DNA from: an uncultured Clostridia bacterium
GTDB lineage: Bacteria; Bacillota; Clostridia; TANB77; CAG-508
DNA: 64,000 bases
Assembly (NCBI GenBank): GCA_934130355.1
Contig: CAKOXV010000006.1
Location: 24,627 to 88,626 of the forward strand
Direction of reading: 5' to 3'
Below, piece after piece: positions 52,321 through 61,733 of the stretch. The translations under genes and the position numbers were made by a program. The notes under the pieces were generated by a model. That model had not been told where the DNA came from. It searched no databases and saw nothing but the letters and a program-made list of their open reading frames with translations. How positions within the stretch are numbered: position 1 is the stretch's first letter; each line of letters starts with the position of its first letter.

Positions 52321-53157
52321 TTAAAAAAATCTTTCTATTTTTCCGTTTATGCCATATAATTCCTTTATTGAGACATTACATTTTTTTATCTTGCTGCAAA
52401 TGCTTTCAAAAGTATCTTTCATATATAAATTTGCTTCTAGTAAATCTTTTGTTCTAAAATTTTGCATATTAGTTCTCCATATTACTTCTTCTCTCCCAAC
52501 CTCTATTTCATAATCATTAATATTTATCCCATTAAAACGTTTTTCTTCAATTTTCATATATCCTTCAAGATTTATTATTGTTGCAGTTTCATTTATTCTA
52601 TATCTATTTAACACCTCTTTATTGAAATCCATATTTAGTATAATTTGAGCTTTTAACAAGCTTTTTTTCTGATTATTTGAAATTATTATTAATATTCCAT
52701 CTTTATCATATATTTCTTGTTCTACTTTTTGCAATTTTTCAATATGTTCTGTTACAATTGTTAATTTTTTATATTGCTTAGCTAATATTTTTATTATTGA
52801 TATACTCAAATCTGTTATCTGATTTAATGTGACTGCTATTTCTGTTTCTTCTTTTTTAATGTTTTTTTGAATTATTACAAAATCTAAAATTTGAAGAGCT
52901 AAATATTTTTCCAACCATCTTCCGTCAAATATATTTATATTGTATGCATTTAAAGCATTAATAAGTTTTTTCTCATTATAAAGTTCTTTACTTAAGACCA
53001 CATTTGATACTTCATCTTTTACTAATTTTTTAATAAGTTTTTTTATATTTTTTTCTTTCTGAAAATCAATATATGTTCTATAACTATCTTTTTCAATTTT
53101 TATTTTTCTTATAGAAAATCTAGGCTTATCCACTTTTTCAATATACACAGTTTTCAT
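52321..53157 (-). CDS. Uncharacterised 278-aa conserved-looking protein
   Basis: A 278-residue soluble protein that I cannot assign. The N-terminal half (MKTVYIEKVDKPRFSIRKIK) is basic and alpha/beta. From about 105 to 205 an alternating pattern LSISIIKILAKQYKKLTIVTEHIEKLQKVEQEIYDKDGILIIISNN followed by KAQIILNMDFNKEVLNRYRIN looks like a Rossmann-type nucleotide-binding fold without a clear GxGxxG. The C-terminus is helical (LLEANLYMKDTFESICSKIKKC). Codon use matches the neighbours, so it appears native. It stands alone between the PBP1A gene and the GH18 gene. Confidence 0.6.
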   Translation of the reverse strand: MKTVYIEKVDKPRFSIRKIKIEKDSYRTYIDFQKEKNIKKLIKKLVKDEVSNVVLSKELYNEKKLINALNAYNINIFDGRWLEKYLALQILDFVIIQKNIKKEETEIAVTLNQITDLSISIIKILAKQYKKLTIVTEHIEKLQKVEQEIYDKDGILIIISNNQKKSLLKAQIILNMDFNKEVLNRYRINETATIINLEGYMKIEEKRFNGININDYEIEVGREEVIWRTNMQNFRTKDLLEANLYMKDTFESICSKIKKCNVSIKELYGINGKIERFF

Positions 53158-53299
53158 TTTAGTTCCATTCCTTTCTCAAGGTACATGCTTGATTAGAAAA
53201 TAATTAATAAACTAATATTTTTTTCAATCTTAGTACCTCAGTGAATTCTATGCAAATTAAATAACATATATTACAATATATTTCTGATTTTCGTCAAAA

Positions 53300-53340
53300 A
53301 AACTGAGATATGAAAGTTCAAAATTTTCATATCTCAGTTT
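53300..53340 (-). terminator. Terminator of the GH18 gene
   Basis: AAACTGAGATATGAAA pairs with TTTCATATCTCAGTTT, followed on the minus strand by a T run. Confidence 0.8.
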
Positions 53341-53347
53341 AATATTT

Positions 53348-55015
53348 TTATTTTTCTAATTCTTCTCTAATTATTGTCCATATATTAGATGTTTCCATGT
53401 CTTTTCTCCAACATGAAGTTCCACCTAAGTTATATTTTGTTACTAAAGAAACTTTTTCTTTTATTGATGTTCCATCTTCAATCCACATTTTAATTGTGTT
53501 TTTGCCTGATTTATATTCAATATAATATTGTTTTAATTCGTCATCCCATTGTTTTTCAACATTATTAGGAATCTTAGTATTTACCATAGATATAACAGAT
53601 CTACTTTTAATTGTTCCATCTTGTGCTATTGTCCATTGTCTTGTATAAAATGGCATTCCTAAGATGATTTTTTCTGGACTAACTTCATCATATTGAATTA
53701 TTTTTTGTAAACTTTTTTCAACCCAATTAAACCCTGCTGTTGTTCCTGGCTTTGTGCTTGATGCACCATATTGGTCATATCCCATAAATACTAAATAATC
53801 TGCTACATCTCCAATTACATTTCTATCATAACATAAAGACCAATTAGGGTCTCCATCAGGAGCTGTTACATCTACTGATACAACTATTTTCATTTCTTGC
53901 ATTCTTGGTACAAGTTCAATTATAAATCTAGAAAATTTGTCTTTATCTGCTTCATATATGTTTTCAAAATCAACATTTATTCCATCAATACTATATTGTG
54001 CACATTTTTCTACAATGCTTTGTATTAATTCTTGTCTTTTTGTATAACTATTTAATATATTTGATGTTATTTTTATTCCAGCTTCTGCATTAGAAATTAT
54101 TGGCCAAACTTTGTATCCATTAGAGTGTGCCCATTCTATATAATTTTTTCCTGCTTCTCCTATGTTTTCTTTTAGAGTTCCATCACTTTTGTCTAAATAA
54201 AAAAATGATGGGGATACTACATTTACACCTTCAATTACTTGTCCTGTTCTATCTGTTGTTTTAACATATTGTGAATAATAATCCCAGAACATATTTACTT
54301 TTCCTGATATTTGTTTTTCTTTTGTTTGTTTTTCTCTTACTGTTTCTATATTTTCTAATTTGCTTACTTTTACATAACCAATTTTTCCGTTTTCCGCTCT
54401 AACTTTTACCCATTTTTTTCCTTCTGTTTTATCTATTAAAATAACTTCTGTACCTTTTTGAGCTTTGCTTACTGTTTTAGAAAATATCTTTCCTTGACTT
54501 TTTAAAGAAACTGTTCCTTTTAAAGTTGCTTTTATTTGTTCTCTATCTAAAGAGTCTAGTGTTATTATTTTGGTTTCTTCTATATTTTTTAGTTCTATAT
54601 TATATACTTCTAACATTTCTGAAATAGGTATATATATAGTCTCTTCACTCTTTATTGCTGAAGCATTAATTTTCTTAACAGCTCCATTCAAAAGCATTTT
54701 ATTTGAATCAAAGCCAATACTTGCAACTTTGTTATCATAAGTAGTAATTACCTCATTTGTTTCTTCTTCTAAATAAATATATTTATCAAAAAAGTTTTGC
54801 ATATCTTCCATAGAAATATAAAGTATTCCATTTTCAAATTTTAATTCATTTTTTAATCTTTCTGTTACATTTCTATTATTTATTATTAAACTTACTTTAT
54901 CATTGTTTTTTTCTTTAAACCAATTTTCGGCAAGAACTACTAAAAGTACTATTAGAACTAATATTCCTACTATTATTCCTATTTTTTTCAATAAACTTAT
55001 ATTTAATTTTTTCAT
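53348..55015 (-). CDS. Membrane-anchored GH18 glycosidase with SH3 and stalk domains
   Basis: A 555-residue envelope protein. An N-terminal anchor (IGIIVGILVLIVLLVVLAENW) is followed by a copper-amine-oxidase-N-like stalk domain (about 40-155: IINNRNVTERLKNELKF), a bacterial SH3 domain (about 165-225: KAQKGTEVILIDKTEGKKWVKVRAENGKIGYVKVSKLE), and a GH18 barrel with YSIDGINVDFENIYE, the DxxDxDxE-type catalytic strand (acid glutamate in DFE), then YLVFMGYDQYG. Relatives include YaaH/SleL, spore cortex N-acetylglucosaminidases. Start at 55015 follows GAAGGA. A role in wall or cortex remodelling is inferred. Confidence 0.85.
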   Translation of the reverse strand: MKKLNISLLKKIGIIVGILVLIVLLVVLAENWFKEKNNDKVSLIINNRNVTERLKNELKFENGILYISMEDMQNFFDKYIYLEEETNEVITTYDNKVASIGFDSNKMLLNGAVKKINASAIKSEETIYIPISEMLEVYNIELKNIEETKIITLDSLDREQIKATLKGTVSLKSQGKIFSKTVSKAQKGTEVILIDKTEGKKWVKVRAENGKIGYVKVSKLENIETVREKQTKEKQISGKVNMFWDYYSQYVKTTDRTGQVIEGVNVVSPSFFYLDKSDGTLKENIGEAGKNYIEWAHSNGYKVWPIISNAEAGIKITSNILNSYTKRQELIQSIVEKCAQYSIDGINVDFENIYEADKDKFSRFIIELVPRMQEMKIVVSVDVTAPDGDPNWSLCYDRNVIGDVADYLVFMGYDQYGASSTKPGTTAGFNWVEKSLQKIIQYDEVSPEKIILGMPFYTRQWTIAQDGTIKSRSVISMVNTKIPNNVEKQWDDELKQYYIEYKSGKNTIKMWIEDGTSIKEKVSLVTKYNLGGTSCWRKDMETSNIWTIIREELEK

Positions 55016-55152
55016 TTTTATCACATTCCTTCGTATATAACTTTTTCTATCATTTTTCCATTTCATTATATTATACTATATAAAAAATAGCAAGAATTTT
55101 CTTGCCATTTTTTGTTTTTATTTGATATGAAAAATCGAAAATTTTTTATAGC

Positions 55153-55800
55153 TTACATTTTTCTAAATACTCCAGCAACTTTTCCAAGAATTTTACAATC
55201 TGGAACTATGATTGGATCCATTGTATGATTTTCTGGTTGTAAACGTATATGATCTTTTTCTTTGTAGAATGTTTTAACAGTTGCTTCTTCTCCAATTAAT
55301 GCAACTACTATTTCGCCATTTCTTGCATCATTTTGTTTTTTCACAAGTATATAGTCTCCATCCAAAATTCCAGCTTCTATCATACTTTCTCCTCTTACTG
55401 TTAACATGAAACTTTCACTATTTCCTACAAAGTCTATTGGAATTGGAAATGTGTCTGTTACATTCTCAACAGCTAATATTGGTTGTCCTGCTGTAATTTT
55501 TCCTATTATCGGAACATCCACTAATTCTTTTTGTGTGTAAAAGTTTTTATTAGATTTTTTGATTGTTTTTCCGTCTGAACCTTTAACTACTTTTAGTGTT
55601 CTTCCTTTTTTGTCTTCTTTTTTTATGAATCCTTGTTTTTCTAGTTTTGCTAAATATGCATGTACTGTGGCTGTTGAACTTAATCCTATTGCTTTTCCAA
55701 TCTCTCTTACAGATGGTGGATACCCTTTATCCATAACTTGTTCTTCAATAAATTTTAATATTGCTTTTTCTTTTCTTGTTGTTTCAGCTCTTGTTCCCAT
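55153..55800 (-). CDS. lexA: LexA repressor
   Basis: A 215-residue SOS repressor. The N-terminal winged helix (1-70) reads GYPPSVREIGKAIGLSSTATVHAYLAKLEKQGFI. The C-terminal self-cleavage domain has the A104-G105 scissile bond (ITAGQPI), catalytic S139 (RGESM) and K176 (EATVKTF). Its promoter lies at 55831 and overlaps the greA terminator. I saw no clear palindromic SOS box in this promoter, although autoregulation is usual. GreA and pgsA lie upstream in the same direction. Confidence 0.96.
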   Translation of the reverse strand: MGTRAETTRKEKAILKFIEEQVMDKGYPPSVREIGKAIGLSSTATVHAYLAKLEKQGFIKKEDKKGRTLKVVKGSDGKTIKKSNKNFYTQKELVDVPIIGKITAGQPILAVENVTDTFPIPIDFVGNSESFMLTVRGESMIEAGILDGDYILVKKQNDARNGEIVVALIGEEATVKTFYKEKDHIRLQPENHTMDPIIVPDCKILGKVAGVFRKM

Positions 55801-55830
55801 TTACATCACTTCTCCTTTTAAACTGTTATT

Positions 55831-55859
55831 ATAATATCATATAAAAAAAGAAATGTCAA
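55831..55859 (-). promoter_or_regulatory. Promoter of lexA
   Basis: Minus strand TTGACA, 17 nt, TATTAT. The -35 box is part of the 3' arm of the greA terminator hairpin. Confidence 0.6.
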
Positions 55860-55878
55860 ACAAATTTTTGACATTTCT
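55849..55878 (-). terminator. Terminator of greA
   Basis: AGAAATGTCA pairs with TGACATTTCT around a 10-nt loop and is followed on the minus strand by TTTTTTT. Confidence 0.8.
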
Positions 55879-55883
55879 TTTTT

Positions 55884-56360
55884 TTATTTTGTGATTTTTC
55901 TAATTTCATATTTAATTATTCCAGCAGGTGCATCAACTTCTACTATAGCTCCTTTTTGGGCTCCTAAAAGTGCTTTACCCATTGGAGATTCATTTGATAT
56001 TTTGTTTTCTGCTAGATTTACTTCTGTTGATCCAACAATTGTATATTCTATTTCTTCATCAAATTCAATATCATATAATGTTACTGTATTTCCTATTTGT
56101 ACTGTTTTTGTGTCAATTTCTTTTTCATCTATGATTTTAGCATATCTCACTTTATTTTCTAATTCTGCTATTTTTGCTTCATTTTCAGCTTGTGCATTTT
56201 TGGCTTCATCATATTCTGAATTCTCTGATAAATCACCAAAACCTAAAGCAACTTTTATTCTTTCAGCTATTTCAGCTCTTTTTTCTGTTCTTAAATATTC
56301 TAATTCTTTTTCTATATTGTCAAAACCTTCTTGTGTTAATATTACTTCTTTTTCTTCCAT
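55884..56360 (-). CDS. greA: Transcription elongation factor GreA
   Basis: A 158-residue GreA, the standard length when the ATG at 56360 is used (AAAGGA upstream); a longer frame from 56402 is unlikely. The N-terminal coiled-coil finger (LTQEGFDNIEKELEYLRTEKRAEIAERIKVALGFGDLSENSEYDEAKNAQA) carries the acidic DLSENSEYDEAK tip that stimulates transcript cleavage in stalled RNA polymerase. The C-terminal FKBP-like domain ends GAIVEVDAPAGIIKYEIRKI. Confidence 0.97.
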   Translation of the reverse strand: MEEKEVILTQEGFDNIEKELEYLRTEKRAEIAERIKVALGFGDLSENSEYDEAKNAQAENEAKIAELENKVRYAKIIDEKEIDTKTVQIGNTVTLYDIEFDEEIEYTIVGSTEVNLAENKISNESPMGKALLGAQKGAIVEVDAPAGIIKYEIRKITK

Positions 56361-56475
56361 AATCAATACCATTCCTTTCTGCTGTAAAGTATACACATGC
56401 AAATAGCGACATTTAGTCGCTTTTACATTAACATTTAGTATGATACTTCACTTTTTGGATTTTGTCAAGTATTTT

Positions 56476-57129
56476 TTAATCTTTAAATAGATTTTTTCCT
56501 TTTTTTAGATAATCCACACCTGAAAATATTGTTGCAATAACTGCTATAATTAGCATTATTGTCGATACTATATTTATAATAAATTGTCCTGTTGTCATAT
56601 ATATTCCTGCTGAATTAGTAAACATTTCGACTTCTGTTGAAACTCTAAAAATGAATTGTCCAAAGTTAAATTTATCTAAAAAGCAACAAATTATAGCAAT
56701 CATTTGTGTAACTGTTTTTAATTTTCCCCATATTGATGCAGCTATTATTTTTCCACCTTTTTCTACTGCAATAAGTCTATATCCAGATACTATAAATTCT
56801 CTAGCTAATATTATAATTGGTATCCAAGATGGGATTTTAGCATATTCTACCAAAATTATTAGTGCAGATATTACTAATATCTTATCTGCAAGTGGGTCTA
56901 AAAATTTTCCAAATGTTGTTACTTCATTTCTACTTCTAGCAATATATCCATCCAATTTATCTGTTATTGATGCTATAATAAATATTATATTCATTAGCCA
57001 AAATGCTGTAGGAATTCCTAAAAATGTTCCTGGAATCCCACATAATCTATCTATTATAGGTATAAGCATTATTACTGGCACTAGTATTATTCTAAATATT
57101 GTTAATTTGTTTGCTAAATTTAATTTCAT
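56476..57129 (-). CDS. pgsA: CDP-diacylglycerol-glycerol-3-phosphate phosphatidyltransferase
   Basis: A 217-residue membrane enzyme that makes phosphatidylglycerol phosphate. The CDP-alcohol phosphotransferase signature D-x2-DG-x2-AR-x8-G-x3-D-x3-D is complete: DKLDGYIARSRNEVTTFGKFLDPLAD. About five hydrophobic helices follow MKLNLANKLTIFRIILVPVIM. The gene lies 21 nt after ctpA and 115 nt before greA, in the leftward line from ftsE. Confidence 0.94.
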   Translation of the reverse strand: MKLNLANKLTIFRIILVPVIMLIPIIDRLCGIPGTFLGIPTAFWLMNIIFIIASITDKLDGYIARSRNEVTTFGKFLDPLADKILVISALIILVEYAKIPSWIPIIILAREFIVSGYRLIAVEKGGKIIAASIWGKLKTVTQMIAIICCFLDKFNFGQFIFRVSTEVEMFTNSAGIYMTTGQFIINIVSTIMLIIAVIATIFSGVDYLKKGKNLFKD

Positions 57130-57150
57130 AGTTATTCTCCTTTTAAAGTA

Positions 57151-58371
57151 CTATTTTTTTAATAATTCTATTGCTTTTTGTAATTGAGTATCTTGATCTT
57201 CACTTACATTTAAAATATTAGTACCTTTTGGTAATTCTACAATTTCATTTGGTTCTATTCCTACTCCATTAATTTTATTTCTATTTGGTGTGTAGTATTC
57301 ATGTGTTGTTACTTTTAAGCCACTTCCATCTCTAAGTTTGAAAAGTTGTTGAATTACTCCTTTTCCATAAGTTGTAGTTCCTACTATTGTAGCTTCATTT
57401 AAATCTTTTAATGCTCCTGATAAAATTTCTGATGAACTTGCTGTATATTCATTAACAAGCACAACTATTGGCATATCTATTAATACATCTTCTTTTGTTT
57501 TTTCGATTTTTTCTTTTTGATCTTTATCAACAGTTATTAATACTTCTTTTCCTTTTGGAACGATATAGTCTGCTATCTCTAATGCTTCATCAACTAATCC
57601 TCCGCCGTTATTTCTTAAATCTATTATTAATGAAGTTATTTTTTGTTCTTGTAAAGTTTCAAATTTGTTCTTAAAATCTTTAGCTGTTTCCTCATCAAAA
57701 CTTGTTATTTGTATATATCCTATATTATTTTCTAATTTTTTAGCTTCTACAGGATTTGTAATAACTTTTTTCCTTGTTATTTCAAAAGTTTTGGTTTCTT
57801 CTCCTCTTAGTATTTCAATTTTTACTGTAGTTCCTTCTTCTCCTTTTATTGCATCTGAAGCAGAACTCATATCATCTCCTGTATATTTTACCCCATCTAC
57901 ACTTAATATAATATCTCCACTAAGTATTCCGCTTTCTTCTGCAGGGCTACCTTTTATAGGTGTTAAAACTTGTATTACATTTTTCTGTGTATTAACAGCC
58001 ATATATATTCCAATTCCAACATAATTTCCTAACAAGTTTGAAGTATAATCTTCCATATCTTCTTTAGGAATATACTCTGTGTATGGATCTCCTAAACCTG
58101 CAACATATCCTTCAATTGCTGCTTCATTTAGTTTTTCTTCATCAATATCTTTTAAATAATATTTCTTTAGCATTGTTTTGATATTACTTATTGAATTTAT
58201 TATATTATTTGAAGATGAATTTCCTAATAATGATGTTGCTTTGTCTCCATCTAAGTTGTATTTATTAGTAATATATATTGTTGTTACTATAAATGTTAGA
58301 AATATTGTTAAAATTACCAACATTATAGTTTTATATGTTCTTTGTTTTCTAAAATATTTTTCTTCTTCCAT
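57151..58371 (-). CDS. ctpA: C-terminal processing peptidase (S41, CtpA type)
   Basis: A 406-residue membrane-anchored serine protease. An N-terminal helix (IMLVILTIFLTFIVTTIYI) is followed by a helical region with YVAGLGDPYTEYIP, a PDZ domain (about 110-190: VGIGIYMAVNTQKNVIQVLTPIKGSPAEESGILSGDIILSVDG) and the S41 core with SLIIDLRNNGGGLVDEALEIADY, the catalytic serine in NEYTASSSEILSGALKD and lysine in GTTTYGKGVIQ. It is adjacent to two M23 hydrolase genes, which are plausible substrates or partners. Confidence 0.94.
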   Translation of the reverse strand: MEEEKYFRKQRTYKTIMLVILTIFLTFIVTTIYITNKYNLDGDKATSLLGNSSSNNIINSISNIKTMLKKYYLKDIDEEKLNEAAIEGYVAGLGDPYTEYIPKEDMEDYTSNLLGNYVGIGIYMAVNTQKNVIQVLTPIKGSPAEESGILSGDIILSVDGVKYTGDDMSSASDAIKGEEGTTVKIEILRGEETKTFEITRKKVITNPVEAKKLENNIGYIQITSFDEETAKDFKNKFETLQEQKITSLIIDLRNNGGGLVDEALEIADYIVPKGKEVLITVDKDQKEKIEKTKEDVLIDMPIVVLVNEYTASSSEILSGALKDLNEATIVGTTTYGKGVIQQLFKLRDGSGLKVTTHEYYTPNRNKINGVGIEPNEIVELPKGTNILNVSEDQDTQLQKAIELLKK

Positions 58372-58397
58372 GTTTTAGCCTTTCTTTTAACTAAACT

Positions 58398-59597
58398 TTA
58401 CATATAATTCAAAGGATTTACTCTTGAATCTTGACCATAATTCTTAGCACTATAACTATAATGATAAGGTGCTTTTCTTACTTCAAAATGCATATGTGGT
58501 CCTGTTGAATTTCCTGTATTTCCACTTAGCATTATTTTTTGACCTTTTTTTACTGTTGTTCCAGGAGTAACAACAATAGAGCCTCTAGTTCCATGTGCAT
58601 AATATGATTGTAATCCATTTGCATGTCTTATTACTACATAAGTTCCATAACTTCTTGATAAATTAGCTGTTGTCATAACAACACCATCAGCAGCTGCCAC
58701 AACAGTTGTTCCTACTGGTACTGCATAATCAATTCCACCATGGAATTTACCTGTTGAATAATGTGATCTTGTTGATATAGTTCCACCTGAAACAGGTCTC
58801 ATGAAAAATCCCGAACCTGCTGTACTATTTGAACCTGAATTTTTTTCCAATTCCTCTAATTGTCTTCTATATTTTTCTTCTGCTTCTTTTATATCTCTTT
58901 CTATTTTTCTGTTAGCTTCTTCTAATTCATCAATTTCTTTTTGGACTTTTTTCTCTTCTTCTGTAAGTTGTGCTGCATAATTTTGTTTTTCTTTTTGTAA
59001 TGCTTCTAATTCTTTTTGTTTTTGTTCTTGTTCTTTTAACGCATTATTAGCACTTTCTTTATCATTTTCTAATTCCGTTTTTTCTGCTTCTATTTGAGCC
59101 TTTTGGTCTTTAGTGTCTTGTATTAGTTGTTTGTCATACTCTAGTAATTTTGATGCATAATAATATTTTGATAAAAAATCAGACATATCACTAGAATCCA
59201 GCAACATTTCTAAATATGATGTATTTCCTTTTTTATAAATAGTAATAATTCTTTTGTCTAATAAATCTTCTTGTTTAGTATATTCCTCTTCTTTTTGCTT
59301 TATGTCTTCTGTTTTGTTTTCAATTTGTGTTTGCAATGAACTTATTTGATCTTTTAATGAATCAATTTCTCTTTGAGAATTTGATATTTGACTAATTACA
59401 TTTTCCACAGCTTTCATTGCTGTTGATTTTTGTTTTTCTAGTTGTTCCTGTTTCTTTTCTGCTTCTTTAATCTGACTATCAATTTCAGATTTTTCTTTTT
59501 CTAGTTCTTCTTTTTCTGTTAATGCATATAGCGAATTTTGTAAAATTAAGACAATTATTATAGTAATTCCAATTATTTTAGCTATTGTTTTTTTCAT
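58398..59597 (-). CDS. Coiled-coil M23 murein hydrolase (second of pair)
   Basis: A 399-residue secreted or anchored protein. A signal anchor (IAKIIGITIIIVLILQNSLYA) leads to a long coiled coil (about 28-250, rich in E, K, Q) and a C-terminal M23 LytM domain with intact zinc ligands: HGGID (HxxxD) and HMHFE (HxH), plus YYAHG. EnvC/PcsB-like architecture next to ftsEX suggests an amidase activator or endopeptidase controlled by FtsEX. It lies 42 nt after a similar gene. Unlike EnvC, the metal site is complete, so hydrolase activity is likely. Confidence 0.92.
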   Translation of the reverse strand: MKKTIAKIIGITIIIVLILQNSLYALTEKEELEKEKSEIDSQIKEAEKKQEQLEKQKSTAMKAVENVISQISNSQREIDSLKDQISSLQTQIENKTEDIKQKEEEYTKQEDLLDKRIITIYKKGNTSYLEMLLDSSDMSDFLSKYYYASKLLEYDKQLIQDTKDQKAQIEAEKTELENDKESANNALKEQEQKQKELEALQKEKQNYAAQLTEEEKKVQKEIDELEEANRKIERDIKEAEEKYRRQLEELEKNSGSNSTAGSGFFMRPVSGGTISTRSHYSTGKFHGGIDYAVPVGTTVVAAADGVVMTTANLSRSYGTYVVIRHANGLQSYYAHGTRGSIVVTPGTTVKKGQKIMLSGNTGNSTGPHMHFEVRKAPYHYSYSAKNYGQDSRVNPLNYM

Positions 59598-59639
59598 ATT
59601 TATCTTCCTTTCTTTTTACAATTAAACCCCTTTGTATTT

Positions 59640-60812
59640 TTAATTTTCTTCTGTTTGTGTTTTTTCTTGTAATACATTAATTTTTGTTAAGAATTCAATT
59701 GGATTTACTGTTTGACCATTAATTCTTATTTCGAAATGTGCATGTGGCCCTGTCGAATAACCTGTTGATCCAACTTTTAACACTTCATCTCCTCTTGCTA
59801 CTGTTTGCCCTACTTGTGCTATTATTTCATCTCCATGTGCATATAGTGTTTGTACACCACCTCCATGGTCTATTATAACCATATTTCCATAAGCAGGGTT
59901 ATATGTTGCTTTTGATACTATTCCATTTGCAGCAGCTACAAAACTTGTTCCTATTGGTGCTCCTATATCTACACCTGTATGTAATTTATATGCTCCTGTT
60001 ATTGGATGTACTCTCATTCCGTATTCTGATGTAATACTTGTATATCCAGGTACTGGCCAATGCATTGCTCCTCCAATGTAATCTTTGCTTATGCTATTTA
60101 ATGCCAAAAGCTTAATTTCTGCTTCTATTTCTGAGACTTGTGAATTATATTCATCTATTTGAGCTTGTAATTCCAACTCTTCTGTTGTAAGTTTGCTTAA
60201 ATAATATTCTCTCATTGTCTTAGTATTAGCTAATATTTGTGACTTTTTTTGTTGTGTTTGTTTATCTATTACTACCTGTTTTTTCTTTTCTAAAAGTATT
60301 TGTTTTGTTGTTTCTATCTCGGTTTTTCGTTCTTTAGCCTCTGTTAATAGTTTATTATCATATTCTGTTAATTTTTTTATTGCATAATAATTTCCTAAAA
60401 ATTCTGTTATACTTTTTGACTTTAATAATATATCTAAGTTTCGTAGTTTTGGTGCTTTGTATAAAGCTATTATTCTTTTATCTAACAATTCTTGCATATC
60501 ATCTTGTTCTTTTTGAATTTTTTGTAGTTTTTCTTCATTTTTTTTTATCTCTTCAATCACTTCATCAATTTGTACATTTACCACATCTAGAGCTTCTTGT
60601 GATTGTGAAATTTGATTATCGACTTCTTGTAACTGTTGCATATTTTGTGATATTTCGTCTTGCACTGCTTGTAATCTATTGTTAGTTTCATTTAGTTGTT
60701 TTGATAATTCACCTGATTGTTCTTGTAGTCCTGTGAGATCTTCTGCATAAACGCAAACACATAGACTACATATTATTAATGAAATTATTACTATACATTT
60801 ACTTTTATACAT
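59640..60812 (-). CDS. Coiled-coil M23 murein hydrolase (first of pair)
   Basis: A 390-residue protein built like its neighbour: signal peptide (IVIISLIICSLCVCVYAE), coiled coil (about 25-240) and a C-terminal M23 domain with HTGVD and HAHFE zinc ligands and LYAHG. It is 21 nt downstream of ftsX, the position of PcsB/EnvC-type partners in Firmicutes. Coiled-coil sequences of the two paralogues differ considerably while their LytM domains stay alike, so they may have divided roles. Confidence 0.92.
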   Translation of the reverse strand: MYKSKCIVIISLIICSLCVCVYAEDLTGLQEQSGELSKQLNETNNRLQAVQDEISQNMQQLQEVDNQISQSQEALDVVNVQIDEVIEEIKKNEEKLQKIQKEQDDMQELLDKRIIALYKAPKLRNLDILLKSKSITEFLGNYYAIKKLTEYDNKLLTEAKERKTEIETTKQILLEKKKQVVIDKQTQQKKSQILANTKTMREYYLSKLTTEELELQAQIDEYNSQVSEIEAEIKLLALNSISKDYIGGAMHWPVPGYTSITSEYGMRVHPITGAYKLHTGVDIGAPIGTSFVAAANGIVSKATYNPAYGNMVIIDHGGGVQTLYAHGDEIIAQVGQTVARGDEVLKVGSTGYSTGPHAHFEIRINGQTVNPIEFLTKINVLQEKTQTEEN

Positions 60813-60833
60813 TTTTTCTCCTTGTTTAAAATT

Positions 60834-61733
60834 TTAAACATCTAGATATTTTTTCATTGATATACTACTTCCTATAATTCCGATTCCAATTCCTAATCCC
60901 ATATAAACTAATAAAATTAAGCTAAACATGTCCTTAAATTGTATTAGTTTCCAATCTATTAATATCATTAATGGTATAGTTGCTAGTTTATTTGCTATAA
61001 GTGTATATGCAATTCCTATTATTGCTACTGATAATAGTCCTGAAATAATTCCAAGTATTATACCTTCCACTATAAATGGCCACCTAATAAAACTATTAGT
61101 TGCACCTACATATTTCATTATTGAAATTTCTTTTCTTCTTGCATGTACTGCCAATTTTATAGTGTTTGAAATTATTGCAGTTGAAATAATAATAAGTAAT
61201 ATTAATATCACTCCTGTTACCATTCTTACGCCTTTAGCAATATTAATTACTAATGATATTGACTCATTACTTGATTCAATATCTTCAACTTTGTCTATTT
61301 GCATTATATTTTTTTGCACTTCTTCATTTAATTCCAAATCTGTTAATGTTACATCATAAGATGCAGAAAGTATATTTCTTTCTTTGTATCCTTCTATTAA
61401 CTCAGGGCCTAGCCATGATTCCATTGACTCTACTGCTTCTTCTTTTGATACATATTCTGCATTTCTAACGCCTTCTATGTCTAAAATTTGCTTTCCTATT
61501 TGGTCTATTTCTTCATCTGTTGCTGTATTTTCAATAAAAACTCTTAATCCTTGTTCATCCGCAATCTTTTTTACAAAATTGTTTATGTTTTCTCCTATTA
61601 CAAAAAATAGTCCAAATATAAACATTGTTGCACACATTATCATTAATGATGACATAGTCGACTTTTTATTTTTGAATAGGTTTCTTACACCTTCTCCTAT
61701 CAAATAACTTATTATATTAAATCTCACAATCAT
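60834..61733 (-). CDS. ftsX: Cell division protein FtsX
   Basis: A 299-residue permease-like protein with four helices. One lies near the start (TMSSLMIMCATMFIFGLFFVIG), followed by an extracytoplasmic domain (about 55-165: LRVFIENTATDEEIDQIGKQILDIEGVRNAEYVSKEEAVESM) and three helices in the C-terminal half around RKEISIMKYVGATNSFIRWPFIVEG, the FtsX signature. It passes ATPase-driven signals from FtsE to murein hydrolases outside. Start at 61733 follows AAGGTGGG and overlaps ftsE by 17 nt. Confidence 0.94.
   Translation of the reverse strand: MIVRFNIISYLIGEGVRNLFKNKKSTMSSLMIMCATMFIFGLFFVIGENINNFVKKIADEQGLRVFIENTATDEEIDQIGKQILDIEGVRNAEYVSKEEAVESMESWLGPELIEGYKERNILSASYDVTLTDLELNEEVQKNIMQIDKVEDIESSNESISLVINIAKGVRMVTGVILILLIIISTAIISNTIKLAVHARRKEISIMKYVGATNSFIRWPFIVEGIILGIISGLLSVAIIGIAYTLIANKLATIPLMILIDWKLIQFKDMFSLILLVYMGLGIGIGIIGSSISMKKYLDV

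Noticed and set aside
55801..55880. An SOS box in the lexA promoter
   Set aside because: The only inverted repeat there is the greA terminator; no GAAC...GTTC-type box is present.
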